Shown piece after piece: positions 33,973 through 43,246 of a DNA stretch of 64,000 bases; position 1 is the stretch's first letter; each line of letters opens with the position of its first letter. The position numbers and the translations under genes were made by a program. The notes under the pieces were generated by a model, which saw only the letters and a program-made list of their open reading frames with translations, did no database searches and had not been told where the DNA came from. This DNA comes from JAKFWI01 sp031399165 (GTDB lineage: Bacteria; Pseudomonadota; Alphaproteobacteria; Caulobacterales; Aquidulcibacteraceae), in contig JANNOO010000038.1 in the NCBI GenBank assembly GCA_031399165.1, positions 124,001-188,000 on the forward strand. The letters are read 5' to 3'.

Positions 33973-35505
33973 ATGAAAGACATCATCGAAGCCTTGGAAC
34001 AGAAGCGTGCAGCGGCGCGGGCCGGGGGCGGCGCCCGGCGCGTAGAGAACCAGCACGCCAAAGGCAAGCTGACCGCGCGCGAGCGGATCGAGTTGCTGCT
34101 CGACGACAACTCATTCGAGGAATTCGACATGTTCGTCGAACACCGCGGCACCGAGTTCGGCATGGCCGAGCAGAAGATCCCGGGCGACGGCGTTGTTACT
34201 GGCTGGGGTACGGTGAACGGCCGGCTGGTCTACGTGTTCAGCAAGGACTTCACGGTGTTTGGTGGCTCGCTGTCTATGGCGCATGCCGAGAAGATCGTCA
34301 AAGTACAGGACATGGCGATCCGCAACGGCGCGCCGGTCGTTGGCATTTTCGACGCCGGCGGCGCGCGCATACAGGAGGGCGTCGACAGTCTCGCCGGCTA
34401 TGCCGAAATCTTCATGAAGAACATCCTGGCATCCGGGGTCGTGCCGCAGATCAGCGTGATCATGGGGCCATGCGCAGGCGGCGATGTTTACTCCCCGGCA
34501 ATGACCGATTTCATCTTCATGGTGAAGGACACGTCCTACATGTACGTGACCGGGCCGGACGTGGTGAAGGCGGTGACGAACGAGACTGTCACGCACGAAG
34601 AACTCGGCGGCGCCAGCATGCACGCGGTGAAATCCGGCGTGGCCGATGGCTCGTTCGAGAACGATTTCGAGATGCTGCAACAGATGCGCCGGCTGATCGA
34701 TTTCTTGCCCGGCTCCAACCGCGAGAAGGCCCCGGTTAGGCCGAGCTTCGATGACCCCGATCGTGAGGAACCGTCGCTAGACCGGCTGATTCCGGACAAT
34801 CCGAATAAGCCGTACGACATGAAGGAGCTGATCGAAAAAGTCGCTGATGAAGGCGATGTGTTCGAGATCGGCAAGGATTTCGGCAAGAACATCATCACCG
34901 CGTTCGGACGCATCGAAGGCGCCAGCGTCGGCTTCGTCGCTAACCAGCCGATGAGTCTTGCGGGTGTTCTCGACATAGATGCTTCGCGCAAGGCGGCGCG
35001 CTTTGTGCGCTTCTGCGATGCCTTTAATCTACCAATTGTGACCTTTGTGGACGTGCCAGGCTTTTTGCCGGGTACGAAGCAGGAGCAAGGCGGGCTGATC
35101 AAGCACGGCGCCAAATTGCTGTTTGCCTATGGCGAAGCAACCGTACCGAAAGTCACGGTCATTACGCGCAAGGCCTATGGCGGCGCCTATGACGTGATGA
35201 GTTCCAAGCATTTGCGTGGCGACGTGAACTACGCCTGGCCGACGGCGGAAATCGCCGTGATGGGCGCCAAAGGGGCGGTTGAGATCATCTTCCGCGGGGA
35301 ATTAGGCGACCCGGACAAGATTGCCGCACGGACGGCCGAGTATCAGGCGCAGTTCTCGAACCCGTTCGTGGCCGCTTCGCGCGGCTATCTCGATGATGTG
35401 ATCATGCCGCGCGCCACGCGCGTTCGGATTGTGCGGGCGCTGCGGATGCTCAAGCACAAGACGCTGGAAAACCCTTGGAAAAAACACGACAACATTCCGC
35501 TTTGA
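33973..35505 (+). CDS. pccB: Acyl-CoA (propionyl-CoA) carboxylase beta subunit
   Basis: 510 residues, biotin-dependent carboxyltransferase subunit. AKGKLTARERIELLLDDNSF, FDAGGARIQEGVDSLAGYAE (N-terminal oxyanion region), GPCAGGDVYSPAMTDFIFMV, and C-terminal FVDVPGFLPGTKQEQGG and KAYGGAYDVMSSKHLRGDVN are typical of PccB. It carries the carboxyl group from biotin to propionyl-CoA. The biotin carboxylase subunit is not adjacent. Confidence 0.93.
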   Translation: MKDIIEALEQKRAAARAGGGARRVENQHAKGKLTARERIELLLDDNSFEEFDMFVEHRGTEFGMAEQKIPGDGVVTGWGTVNGRLVYVFSKDFTVFGGSLSMAHAEKIVKVQDMAIRNGAPVVGIFDAGGARIQEGVDSLAGYAEIFMKNILASGVVPQISVIMGPCAGGDVYSPAMTDFIFMVKDTSYMYVTGPDVVKAVTNETVTHEELGGASMHAVKSGVADGSFENDFEMLQQMRRLIDFLPGSNREKAPVRPSFDDPDREEPSLDRLIPDNPNKPYDMKELIEKVADEGDVFEIGKDFGKNIITAFGRIEGASVGFVANQPMSLAGVLDIDASRKAARFVRFCDAFNLPIVTFVDVPGFLPGTKQEQGGLIKHGAKLLFAYGEATVPKVTVITRKAYGGAYDVMSSKHLRGDVNYAWPTAEIAVMGAKGAVEIIFRGELGDPDKIAARTAEYQAQFSNPFVAASRGYLDDVIMPRATRVRIVRALRMLKHKTLENPWKKHDNIPL

Positions 35506-35630
35506 TAACAAAAACTTCCAGTGTCAGTGGGCCGCAAGAGCCGCCTGCTGCACAGCGCCATCTTCACAACAGCGTGGGGTTTCCTATCTGAGTGTGCACC
35601 CGCGAGGGCCACGCAAGTCTGGAGAGCGTC

Positions 35631-36146
35631 ATGGAGACTGAAAAGGCAATTCTGGCGGGCGGATGTTTCTGGGGCATGCAGGATCTCGTTCGCAAGCGCG
35701 CGGGGGTCGTGTCGACGCGGGTTGGCTATTCCGGCGGCGACGTATCCAACGCCACCTATCGCAATCACGGCACTCACGCCGAGGCGATTGAGATTGTATT
35801 TGATCCAGAGATCGTGACATTTCGCGATTTGTTGGAGTTCTTTTTCCAGATACATGATCCGACGACACTCAACCGTCAGGGAAATGACCGCGGCCTCAGC
35901 TATCGGTCAGCGATTTTCTTTACTAGCGACGAGCAAAAGCGCGTTGCTGAAGAGGCGATCGCTGATGTGGAAGCTTCCGGACTTTGGCCGGGCAAGGTCG
36001 TTACCGAGGTGAAGGCCGCCGGACCGTTCTGGGAAGCCGAGCCTGAACACCAAGATTATCTGGAGCGCATCCCCAACGGCTATACCTGCCATTTCGTGCG
36101 TCCGAATTGGCAACTCCCACGCCGCCAGCAGACTAGAGCAGGTTGA
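35631..36146 (+). CDS. msrA: Peptide-methionine (S)-S-oxide reductase
   Basis: 171 residues. ILAGGCFWGMQDLVRK contains the catalytic Cys in GCFWG; RVGYSGGDVSNATYRNHGTH and NRQGNDRGLSYRSAIFF, then EAEPEHQDYLERIPNGYTCH are conserved. Reduces methionine-S-sulfoxide. Start at ATG 35631 with GGAGAG upstream; the longer frame has no family match. Confidence 0.94.
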   Translation: METEKAILAGGCFWGMQDLVRKRAGVVSTRVGYSGGDVSNATYRNHGTHAEAIEIVFDPEIVTFRDLLEFFFQIHDPTTLNRQGNDRGLSYRSAIFFTSDEQKRVAEEAIADVEASGLWPGKVVTEVKAAGPFWEAEPEHQDYLERIPNGYTCHFVRPNWQLPRRQQTRAG

Positions 36147-36172
36147 ATTGAAGAGATTGTGGGCAGGGCGAT

Positions 36173-36979
36173 CTAGCTGACTTCATCCGTCACGACCTTG
36201 AACCCGACAAGCGGCGCAAGGCCATAGGATGTGGTGATCGCCGCATCCGTCGCGTCTCGTCCACGGGCAATGAGAATACGGCCGATGCGCGGCCTGTTAT
36301 GGCGCGCATCGAAGGTGCGCCACTCGCCGTCGAGATAGGCTTCAAACCAAGCGCTGAAATCCATGGGCGCATCGACCGGCGGAATGCCTATATCGCCGAG
36401 ATAGCCGGTGCAGTAGCGCGCGGGCACGTTCATGCAGCGGCATAGTGTAATTGCGAGGTGCGCGTAATCGCGGCAGACGCCGAGCCGCTCCTCATGCGCT
36501 TCCCACGCCGTGCGGGTCGCGCGCGCATGCTGATAGCCGAAAGAGACGCGCTGGTGGACGTAATCTACGATCGCCTGCACGCGCGACCAATCCTCCGGCG
36601 TATTGCCGAACAGCGCCCATGCCTGCGCGCTCATCCGGTCTGTTTCGCAATATCTTGAGCCGAGCAGGTACACCATTACTTCATCGGGAAGGTCTTCGAC
36701 CGGGGTCAGCCTGGCTTGCGGCGCAACGGCGTCAGGCTCGCCGGCGTCGCGGATGATGAAGTCGCTGGACAATGTCGTTTGGCCGGCGGGCAACGTAAGG
36801 CGGCTGCAGATATTGCCGAACCCGTCGATGTACTGGGTCATTCTTTTGAAATTGCTTACAGCCAGAATGTCCGGCGTCTCTAGATCACCTCTCCGGCTGG
36901 GATGTACGTTTAGCGTAACCACCGCAGAGATTGGTACAGGGCAATCATATGTGATTTCAAACCCGGCTCGAATCCTCAT
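36173..36979 (-). CDS. Transglutaminase-like family protein
   Basis: 268 residues. N-terminal MRIRAGFEITYDCPVPISAV beta-domain, then a cysteine-protease-fold core with Cys in RLGVCRDYAHLAITLCR and Asp in WRTFDARHNRPRIGRI. Where many relatives have His before Ala-Trp-Phe-Glu, this one reads MDFSAWFEAYL; that Ser occurs in a bacterial subfamily as far as I recall. Start ATG 36979 rather than the upstream 37003, because the domain begins there. Substrate unknown. Confidence 0.82.
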   Translation of the reverse strand: MRIRAGFEITYDCPVPISAVVTLNVHPSRRGDLETPDILAVSNFKRMTQYIDGFGNICSRLTLPAGQTTLSSDFIIRDAGEPDAVAPQARLTPVEDLPDEVMVYLLGSRYCETDRMSAQAWALFGNTPEDWSRVQAIVDYVHQRVSFGYQHARATRTAWEAHEERLGVCRDYAHLAITLCRCMNVPARYCTGYLGDIGIPPVDAPMDFSAWFEAYLDGEWRTFDARHNRPRIGRILIARGRDATDAAITTSYGLAPLVGFKVVTDEVS

Positions 36980-37103
36980 TTTCGGCGTTACCCCGCTGAG
37001 CAAGTTTAGTTCAACGCGTTCGGCAGGATTTTGTTGCAGGAGTCGTGGCCGGATATTGAATGCTGTAAGAGCTTATCGAAAATGACCACGGAGCGCGCGG
37101 AGA

Positions 37104-37904
37104 TTGCCTAATTATTCCTCATCATCCGGGGGACCCGGCCCTGCGGACGGGCTCCTGGGCGCCAGTGATGAACCGCCGGTTATTAGCGAAAACCTGGCAG
37201 GCCGATCTCCGATCATGCTGATCGGCGATCACGCCGGGCGCGTGTTGCCGGTGCGTCTCGGAGACATGGGTGTCGGGTCTGCCGACCTCGATCGCCACAT
37301 CGCCTGGGACATTGGCGTGGCGGGTCTGGGTCTAAACCTGTCGCGCCGGCTGGATGCCGCCTTCATCCGCCAACGCTATTCGCGCCTCGTGATCGACTGC
37401 AATCGCGACATCGCCGCGTTCGACTCAATTCCAGAGATAAGTGACGGTACGATCATCCCGGCGAATATTGGACTGGGAAACGACGAGAGGACGGCGAGGA
37501 TACGCGAGGTTTTCACGCCGTACCATGATCGCATCAAAGCAGAGCTGGCAGCGCGGCAGCAGCGCTCTACCCCTATAGTGCTGGTGTCGCTGCATAGCTT
37601 TACGCCTGTCATGGCCGGCGCCGCGCGGCCTTGGCGGTTCGGCGTTCTGCATCGCAACGATTCAGATTTTTCACGCGCGGTGCTCGAAGCGTTGCGCGAC
37701 GAATGGGGCGATGAGGTCGGCGACAATCAGCCCTACGCGATGGAGACGATAGATTTCACCGTCCCCTATCACGCGGCTGCATTCGGTCTGGATTATCTGG
37801 AGATTGAGGTGCGGCAGGATTTGATCGCCGATGAGGCGGGTCAAGCGGCGAGCGGCGCGGTCCTGGCAGCTGCATTTCGTTCTGCGCTTGATCGTGCCCA
37901 GTAA
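37104..37904 (+). CDS. N-formylglutamate amidohydrolase family protein
   Basis: 266 residues. LIGDHAGRVLPVRLGDMG, ADLDRHIAWDIGVAGLGLNL, RLVIDCNRD and LVSLHSFTPVMAG match the HutG/FGase family of zinc hydrolases. Members cleave N-formylglutamate in histidine degradation or act on other N-acyl amino acids; no hut genes lie nearby. The start is uncertain: TTG 37104 is used, with the domain starting around residue 35. Confidence 0.82.
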   Translation: MPNYSSSSGGPGPADGLLGASDEPPVISENLAGRSPIMLIGDHAGRVLPVRLGDMGVGSADLDRHIAWDIGVAGLGLNLSRRLDAAFIRQRYSRLVIDCNRDIAAFDSIPEISDGTIIPANIGLGNDERTARIREVFTPYHDRIKAELAARQQRSTPIVLVSLHSFTPVMAGAARPWRFGVLHRNDSDFSRAVLEALRDEWGDEVGDNQPYAMETIDFTVPYHAAAFGLDYLEIEVRQDLIADEAGQAASGAVLAAAFRSALDRAQ

Positions 37905-37909
37905 GGGCT

Positions 37910-38426
37910 TCACGTTTTCCAGAGCCAGGATTTGGTGTCGCAATGTTTTGCGAGAATGTGAGAAATAAACGCGGACGCGATCAAGCTCATTGTCGTCGCG
38001 GCCGCCCACAACCCTGCCATTGGCGAAAGAAGCATAGTTATAGCCAGAACCAGCAGCGCCACCACATGATGCGGGGCAAACCAGCGCATCGCTTCGGCAA
38101 GGTCGGACGACAGACGCTCGCGCACCTGCTCGCGCCAGCCGATGTCGCGGCCAGCGAGCGCGGCGGCCACCGCGGCAGTTTGATTGACCATGAGGATAGG
38201 CGCGATGACGGCACCTGCTCGAAACTGCCTTCGATTTCCGGCGCCATCCCGCGCGCCGCAATAGCGCAGCCTCGACGAAATCGTGACTCGAGAGTGGGCC
38301 GCCGAAGGGCGCTTTGCCGGGTAGTGTGGGCAGGCCCGCGTCTTTGAGTGCGTCGCGACAATCTATGAATGGGCGATCACCAAAAGCCTCGGCGCGAAGA
38401 ATCAAGGTGCTGCGTTTGGCGCTAGG
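37910..38426 (-). pseudogene. opgH: Degraded glucans biosynthesis glucosyltransferase H (opgH/mdoH)
   Basis: Three minus-strand frames read in order give pieces of OpgH. Frame 1 (from about 38426) encodes PGKAPFGGPLSSHDFVEAAL followed by LRRAGW, the conserved block of the glucosyltransferase domain. Frame 2 gives EIEGSFEQVP, which directly follows in intact proteins. Frame 3 gives IAPILMVNQTAAVAAALAG and a C-terminal membrane stretch ending SHILAKHCDTKSWLWKT. The N-terminal 60 percent and the region between VP and API are gone, with frameshifts at both joints. OpgH makes osmoregulated periplasmic glucan. No opgG is nearby. Confidence 0.82.
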
Positions 38427-38446
38427 CTAAACAACCACCGCGCATG

Positions 38447-38469
38447 AAGTATGCAAAATATGCATATAA
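38447..38469 (+). promoter_or_regulatory. Shared regulatory motif, site 1 (upstream of the FAD oxidase/Rieske operon)
   Basis: Matches AAGTRWGCARAHTATGCATA with the palindrome TATGCATA at 38459-38466. It continues TAAAT identically to site 2. Located 87 bp before the GTG at 38557. A second TATGCA lies at 38450, 9 bp upstream in direct orientation. Confidence 0.65.
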
Positions 38470-38556
38470 ATGGTGAGACGGGTTTGTCGGAGTGGCGCGG
38501 CTGCCGGGCTGCGCCTATGCCCAGGGCAGTATGGCGTCTAATCGAAAGGGTGGTCA

Positions 38557-39918
38557 GTGGATTTGCGTGGGCTTCTTGCGGACTTGGGCGGCGTACCGGT
38601 CACGACGGAGGCCGCGCTGGTCCGGCGCAAGAGCCGGGACTTTTACTGGTACAGCCCCGCCCTGAAGCGAGAGCTCTCTGAAGTGACAGGGGACGCGCTT
38701 GTGGAGGCGCGCGACGAAGCCGACGTAATCGCGACAGCGGCGGCCTGCTTCCGCAACGACATACCGCTGACTGTGCGGGGCGGCGGGTCCGGCAATTATG
38801 GGCAATCCATGCCGCTCAGGGGCGGCGTCGTTCTGGATGTCACCCGGCTTGATCAATTGCTCTGGGTGAAGCGCGGCGCCTGCCGGGTGCAGGCCGGCAA
38901 GAAGCTGCTTGATCTCGACGCCGCGCTTAAGCCGCATGCCCTGGAAATGCGCCTACATCCATCGACACGGTCCATAGCCACGGTCGGCGGGTTCGTGGCC
39001 GGTGGATCTGGGGGCGTCGGCTCGATCACGTATGGGATGTTACGCGAACGCGGCAACATTATCGGCGCGCGCCTCGTTACGATGGAGGCCGAACCGCGCG
39101 TGTTGGAGCTTCGCGGCGACGACATCCCTAAATTCAACCATTCCTATGGTCTGACCGGCATCATTACGGAATTGGAGCTGCCCCTCGCGCCGGCGCAGGA
39201 GTGGATCGACGCGGTCGTCGTGTTCGATGATTTTATGCCGGCCGTGCGTTTCGGGCAGGTCTTCGCCGAGGAACCGGCATTGGTGAAGAAGCAGTGCGCC
39301 GTCATGGCCGCGCCCGTCGCGCAGGCCTATCTCAAGCCGATCGCGAAATATGTGCCCGCTGGAGAAAGCTGCGCGCTCGTGATGATTGCGGTGCAGTCAT
39401 GGGAAGGTTTTGAAGCGCTCGTGCGCGAGAACAAGGGTCGTATCGTCTATTCCAAGCCGCTGGAAGACGTGGAAGCAGAGCGCGGCATCCCGCTTTACGA
39501 GTTGTGCTGGAATCACACCACGCTTTGGGCGCTGAAAGCCGATCCGTCGCTTACCTATTTGCAAACTCTCTTTCCGCCGGGCGGGCATCTCGAGCGTGTT
39601 GAGCAGATGTATCGCCATTTCGGTGACGAAGTGATGATGCATCTGGAGTTTACCCGTAGCGGACCGAGCTTTGCGTGCTCGGCCTTGCAATTGGTTCGCT
39701 TTACCGGCGAAGCGCGGCTCAACGCGATCATGGCGTTTCAGGACGCCAATGGCTGCCGCCAGTTCAATCCCCACGTCTACACGCTTGAGGAAGGCGGTAT
39801 GAAGCAGGTCAATCACACGCAGTTGGCGTTCAAGCGCGAGGTCGACCCCAAGGGCTTGCTGAATCCAGGCAAAATGCTCGCGTGGGAAAACAGCGATTGG
39901 CGTCCAGGTACGGAATAA
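38557..39918 (+). CDS. FAD-binding oxidoreductase of the VAO/PCMH (GlcD-like) type
   Basis: 453 residues. The PCMH-type FAD domain is seen in IPLTVRGGGSGNYGQSMPLR, GGVVLDVTRLDQLLWV and ATVGGFVAGGSGGVGSITYG; the C-terminus ends in KGLLNPGKMLAWE, typical of glycolate-oxidase-D-like enzymes. It oxidises a hydroxy or amino compound, substrate unknown. Start GTG 38557. Ten bases later comes a Rieske oxygenase gene, so the two likely work on the same compound. The operon is preceded by regulatory site 1. Confidence 0.85.
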   Translation: MDLRGLLADLGGVPVTTEAALVRRKSRDFYWYSPALKRELSEVTGDALVEARDEADVIATAAACFRNDIPLTVRGGGSGNYGQSMPLRGGVVLDVTRLDQLLWVKRGACRVQAGKKLLDLDAALKPHALEMRLHPSTRSIATVGGFVAGGSGGVGSITYGMLRERGNIIGARLVTMEAEPRVLELRGDDIPKFNHSYGLTGIITELELPLAPAQEWIDAVVVFDDFMPAVRFGQVFAEEPALVKKQCAVMAAPVAQAYLKPIAKYVPAGESCALVMIAVQSWEGFEALVRENKGRIVYSKPLEDVEAERGIPLYELCWNHTTLWALKADPSLTYLQTLFPPGGHLERVEQMYRHFGDEVMMHLEFTRSGPSFACSALQLVRFTGEARLNAIMAFQDANGCRQFNPHVYTLEEGGMKQVNHTQLAFKREVDPKGLLNPGKMLAWENSDWRPGTE

Positions 39919-39928
39919 GAGGCGTTCC

Positions 39929-41242
39929 ATGGCATCGGCTCAAGACAACGAAACATTGACGCGCATCGGCCCGGGCACGCCTATGGGCAAGCTCATGCGG
40001 CAATATTGGTTGCCGGTCTGCAAATCATCCGAGATTGAAGCGGATGGCGCGCCGTTGCGCGTGATGCTGCTGGGAGAACGTTTGCTGGCGTTTCGCGACA
40101 GTGCGGGCAGGGTCGGCGTGATGGATCATCGATGCCCACACCGCGGCGCTTCGCTGTTCTTCGGGCGCAATGAGGAAGGCGGGCTGCGCTGTGTCTATCA
40201 TGGCTGGAAATTCGACGTCGCGGGCCGCTGCCTCGATATGCCGAACGTGCCGCCCGAGCGAGAGTTCAGCGCTCGCGTGAGGGCGATGGCCTATCCCGCT
40301 TACGAACGGGCTGGCGTTGTGTGGACCTATATGGGCGACCGCGATCCGCCGCCCCCGCCGCCCATGATCGAAGCGACGATGCTGCCTGACAGCGAACTGC
40401 GCGTGACGCTAACGATGCGGGAATGCAATTGGTTGCAAGCGATCGAGGGCGATCTCGATACCGGACATTTTGGTTTCCTGCACATGGGCAGCGTCGATCC
40501 CAACGACGTTGATACGGCGAACATGCACGCCGTTTCCATCAGCCACCGTGCGCCGCACTTTAACGTGGCCGAAACGGAATGGGGCACCATGGCCGGAGCG
40601 TATCGCCCTGCCGAACCAGGCGCGCTGTACTGGCGCATCTGCCATTTCCTTTTTCCATTCTGGGCCCTGTTTCCGGATGGCACGTTCGAGGACAACGTTA
40701 CCGCCAACGCGTGGGCGCCGATGGATGACACGCACACGATGGTGTTCAATTTCGCATGGACAAAACGAACGCCGCCGCTGCGCGCCACCAAAGATGGCGT
40801 CACTATTCCGGGGCTGGAGTTTGTACACGATTATCTGCCGCAAACGACCGGCTGGTTCGGCCGCTGGCGGTTGGCGCAGAACGATGAGAACGATTATGGC
40901 ATCGACCGCGGCAAGCAGCGCGATCTCAGTTTCACTGGCATTACCGGCATCACGCTGCAGGATCAGTACATCACCGAAAGCATGGGCGAGATCGTCGATC
41001 GCACGATCGAGCATCTGACGCCCGGTGACGCAATGATTGTACGAACGCGCAAGCGCTTGCTGAATGCGGCGCGCGCCTTGGCTGAAACCGGCGCGATTCC
41101 ACCCGGCGTGGACAATCCGGAGATCGCTATCGGCGCGCGCGGCGGCGCCTATATGGCGCCGGAGAGCGCTGATTGGCTACAAGCGTACGAGGAGCGGCTG
41201 CGGCAGTCGATCGGGCCGGCCGTGCGGATCGCCAAGGACTAG
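39929..41242 (+). CDS. Rieske non-heme iron oxygenase, alpha subunit
   Basis: 437 residues. N-terminal Rieske [2Fe-2S] domain: MDHRCPHRGASLFFGRN supplies Cys-His, and LRCVYHGWKFD the second Cys-His pair. Catalytic domain: EGDLDTGHFGFLH contains the Asp/His ligands of the mononuclear iron. The layout resembles phthalate-4,5-dioxygenase and O- or N-demethylase type oxygenases. No FNR-type reductase or ferredoxin gene is in the island, so the electron donor must come from elsewhere or from the neighbouring flavoproteins. It ends 1 bp from the convergent folD. Confidence 0.9.
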   Translation: MASAQDNETLTRIGPGTPMGKLMRQYWLPVCKSSEIEADGAPLRVMLLGERLLAFRDSAGRVGVMDHRCPHRGASLFFGRNEEGGLRCVYHGWKFDVAGRCLDMPNVPPEREFSARVRAMAYPAYERAGVVWTYMGDRDPPPPPPMIEATMLPDSELRVTLTMRECNWLQAIEGDLDTGHFGFLHMGSVDPNDVDTANMHAVSISHRAPHFNVAETEWGTMAGAYRPAEPGALYWRICHFLFPFWALFPDGTFEDNVTANAWAPMDDTHTMVFNFAWTKRTPPLRATKDGVTIPGLEFVHDYLPQTTGWFGRWRLAQNDENDYGIDRGKQRDLSFTGITGITLQDQYITESMGEIVDRTIEHLTPGDAMIVRTRKRLLNAARALAETGAIPPGVDNPEIAIGARGGAYMAPESADWLQAYEERLRQSIGPAVRIAKD

Positions 41243-41243
41243 A

Positions 41244-42092
41244 TCAGCGCGCAGCGCGCGCCGCGGCGACAACATTGCGAAGTAGAGACGCGCGGGTTAG
41301 CGGTCCCACAGAGCCATGGTGCGGGGTAACAAAAGACGCGACCTTGGCCACGTCGTCGGCGATGTCAGACACCATGGTCCCATCCCGATATGTAATGCCG
41401 ACGCCGACGACGGCGGCGCCGGGCCTGACCATATCGGCTCGAACAATCTCGGCGGCGCCAGCTGCGGCGATCACGATGTCGCTTTCGCGCGTTATCGCGC
41501 CGATGTCGGGAGCGCCTCGATGCAACAGGGTGGGGATTGCGTTAACTTCAGCATGGGCGAGCATCAGCGCCAACGGCCTGCCTACGAGCAGACCGCGCCC
41601 AATGATCGCGACGTGCCGGCCAGCGAGGGGAACGCCGTAGGCGCGCAGCAAACCGATAATTGCTGACGGCGTGCACGGCCGCAGGCCGGGCGCGCCATTG
41701 ATAAGCGCTCCGAGATTTACCGGGTGCAAACCATCGACATCCTTGGCGGGCTTAAGCGCCATTTGCACGCTTGTAGTATCCATATGCTTGGGCAGCGGCA
41801 GTTGAACGATAAGTCCGTCTACCGTTTTGTCGTCATTGAAGCGCCGTACGCGGTCGAGCAGCGCGCGCTCACTCACATCGGCCGGGAGACGAATATCGTC
41901 TGAGGCTATGCCGATCTGGGCGCAGTCTGCATGCTTGCGCAGAATATAGGAATTGCTCGCGTCATTTTCGCCGACCAAGATGGTCGCCAGGCGCGGCTCG
42001 ATGCCCTCTGCCGCGAGGGCGGCGACGTCCCGCTTCAGCTCATCGAGCCACTTGGCGGCGAGCGTGTCGCCGTCGAGGATGACGGCCGCCAT
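41244..42092 (-). CDS. folD: Methylene-tetrahydrofolate dehydrogenase/cyclohydrolase FolD (canonical residues)
   Basis: 282 residues. The catalytic Lys in SYILRKHADCAQIGI, Gln in DGLIVQLPLPKH and Asp in AKDVDGLHPVNLG are present, as is the NADP loop VAIIGRGLLVGRPLALML. It interconverts methylene-, methenyl- and formyl-THF. It is the last gene of a ten-gene operon, its ATG overlapping the binding-protein stop by one base (TAATG). This suggests C1 units released during catabolism enter folate metabolism. A second, degenerate FolD lies at 56085. Confidence 0.92.
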   Translation of the reverse strand: MAAVILDGDTLAAKWLDELKRDVAALAAEGIEPRLATILVGENDASNSYILRKHADCAQIGIASDDIRLPADVSERALLDRVRRFNDDKTVDGLIVQLPLPKHMDTTSVQMALKPAKDVDGLHPVNLGALINGAPGLRPCTPSAIIGLLRAYGVPLAGRHVAIIGRGLLVGRPLALMLAHAEVNAIPTLLHRGAPDIGAITRESDIVIAAAGAAEIVRADMVRPGAAVVGVGITYRDGTMVSDIADDVAKVASFVTPHHGSVGPLTRASLLRNVVAAARAAR

Positions 42093-43246
42093 TACCGCAG
42101 CCCGATCGAACGGTCGATAAAGCGGTTGGTTACTACGTCCTCGGCGCGGACGCCCGGCTTTGAGCGGATGTCGAGATTGCCGCGTATGGTTTCCAGCAGT
42201 TTGCTTGCGCGTTGCAGGTCGAAATCACCAAGCGTCGTGTTCGCTCCGTTGGATACGATGCCATCGCGCAGTGAAACTTTCACGGATTCGTCCAGCAGCG
42301 CCCGTGACGTTTTCCAGAACGGTGCGCCCAGGCCGGCGCTGTTGAAGCGGAACAGAAGCCCGTTCACCTCGGTGGGATCGCGCACGTAGTCCACCTGCGC
42401 TTGCTGGATCAGCGGCACGAGTTTTGTCAGGCAGGGCGAAAGTGCGGTCAACCGCGTCTTGGCCACGGCGAGCATGCCAGGATAGATTGGATAGCCGAGA
42501 TCGGAGATCGGCAGATAATCAATCGGCTTGGCCCATTTGCGGCCTGTTGAGAATTGATAGACCTCGTTCGTTACGGCGCCCTGGTTGAGCCATTTGCCGT
42601 TATTGATAACGAAGTTCTCGCCATCGCCGCGATAGCCTTCGACGAAAACACTTTTAGGCACGCCTTTCGAAACCAGATAGCGGCCAAACGTGCGCTTGAT
42701 CGTCGATACGTAAATCTTGCCGCGTCCGGACTCGGCGAATGCCTTTAGGTCGTCGAGGGAGCGAAAACCCTTCGGGTAAGTCGCCCGATCCCAAAACAGA
42801 ACCGAAGGCGATTTGTCCAGCGGCGCGACAACGCCCACGGCCGGGAAGCGCTGCGAGAAGACAAATGCATTGTCGAGATCGTACATCGCCAGATGCGGGC
42901 GGAGGCCGGCGCGCGAATTGCCCATGTAAAGGGCGGAATACGCCGTCTCTCCATCGCCCAATCCAAGGCCGGCGCCGCCTTCGAGAATGATCAAGGTGAT
43001 GCCCGTTGACCCGAGAGGGCCCTCATAGCGCCCTTGGCTCATTTTGCCGCCGCCGCCAATCATCTGATAAAGGCCGCCATGTTCACCCTGCGCCAGCCAA
43101 TCCTTCTGGATCACGAAAGGGCTTGGACAAATGCTAGTAAGAGGCGTGCGATACGTCTGCCGCGCAAATGCGCTCATCTCCTGCGCCATGCCCCCTACAC
43201 AGCTAGCCGCCCACACCAGCGCTGCGAGGAGAAAGCGGGCGCGCAT
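42092..43246 (-). CDS. ABC transporter substrate-binding protein, NMT1/SsuA-like
   Basis: 384 residues with a signal peptide (MRARFLLAALVWAASCVGGMAQ). The family is inferred mainly from the adjacent SsuC/SsuB-like partners and from features such as FRSLDDLKAFAESGRGKIYV and GVPKSVFVEGYRG; such proteins bind sulfonates, pyrimidines, nitriles or aromatic amides. Start ATG 43246 overlaps the permease stop by ATGA; the upstream frame to 43279 lies inside the permease. The ligand is unknown. Confidence 0.78.
   Translation of the reverse strand: MRARFLLAALVWAASCVGGMAQEMSAFARQTYRTPLTSICPSPFVIQKDWLAQGEHGGLYQMIGGGGKMSQGRYEGPLGSTGITLIILEGGAGLGLGDGETAYSALYMGNSRAGLRPHLAMYDLDNAFVFSQRFPAVGVVAPLDKSPSVLFWDRATYPKGFRSLDDLKAFAESGRGKIYVSTIKRTFGRYLVSKGVPKSVFVEGYRGDGENFVINNGKWLNQGAVTNEVYQFSTGRKWAKPIDYLPISDLGYPIYPGMLAVAKTRLTALSPCLTKLVPLIQQAQVDYVRDPTEVNGLLFRFNSAGLGAPFWKTSRALLDESVKVSLRDGIVSNGANTTLGDFDLQRASKLLETIRGNLDIRSKPGVRAEDVVTNRFIDRSIGLR

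Noticed and set aside
38447..38469. Reading TATGCATATAAAT as a plain -10 element
   Set aside because: Conservation covers 20 bp including AAGT and GCA upstream, and site 3 lacks the TATAAA part; an operator fits better, although overlap with a promoter remains possible.
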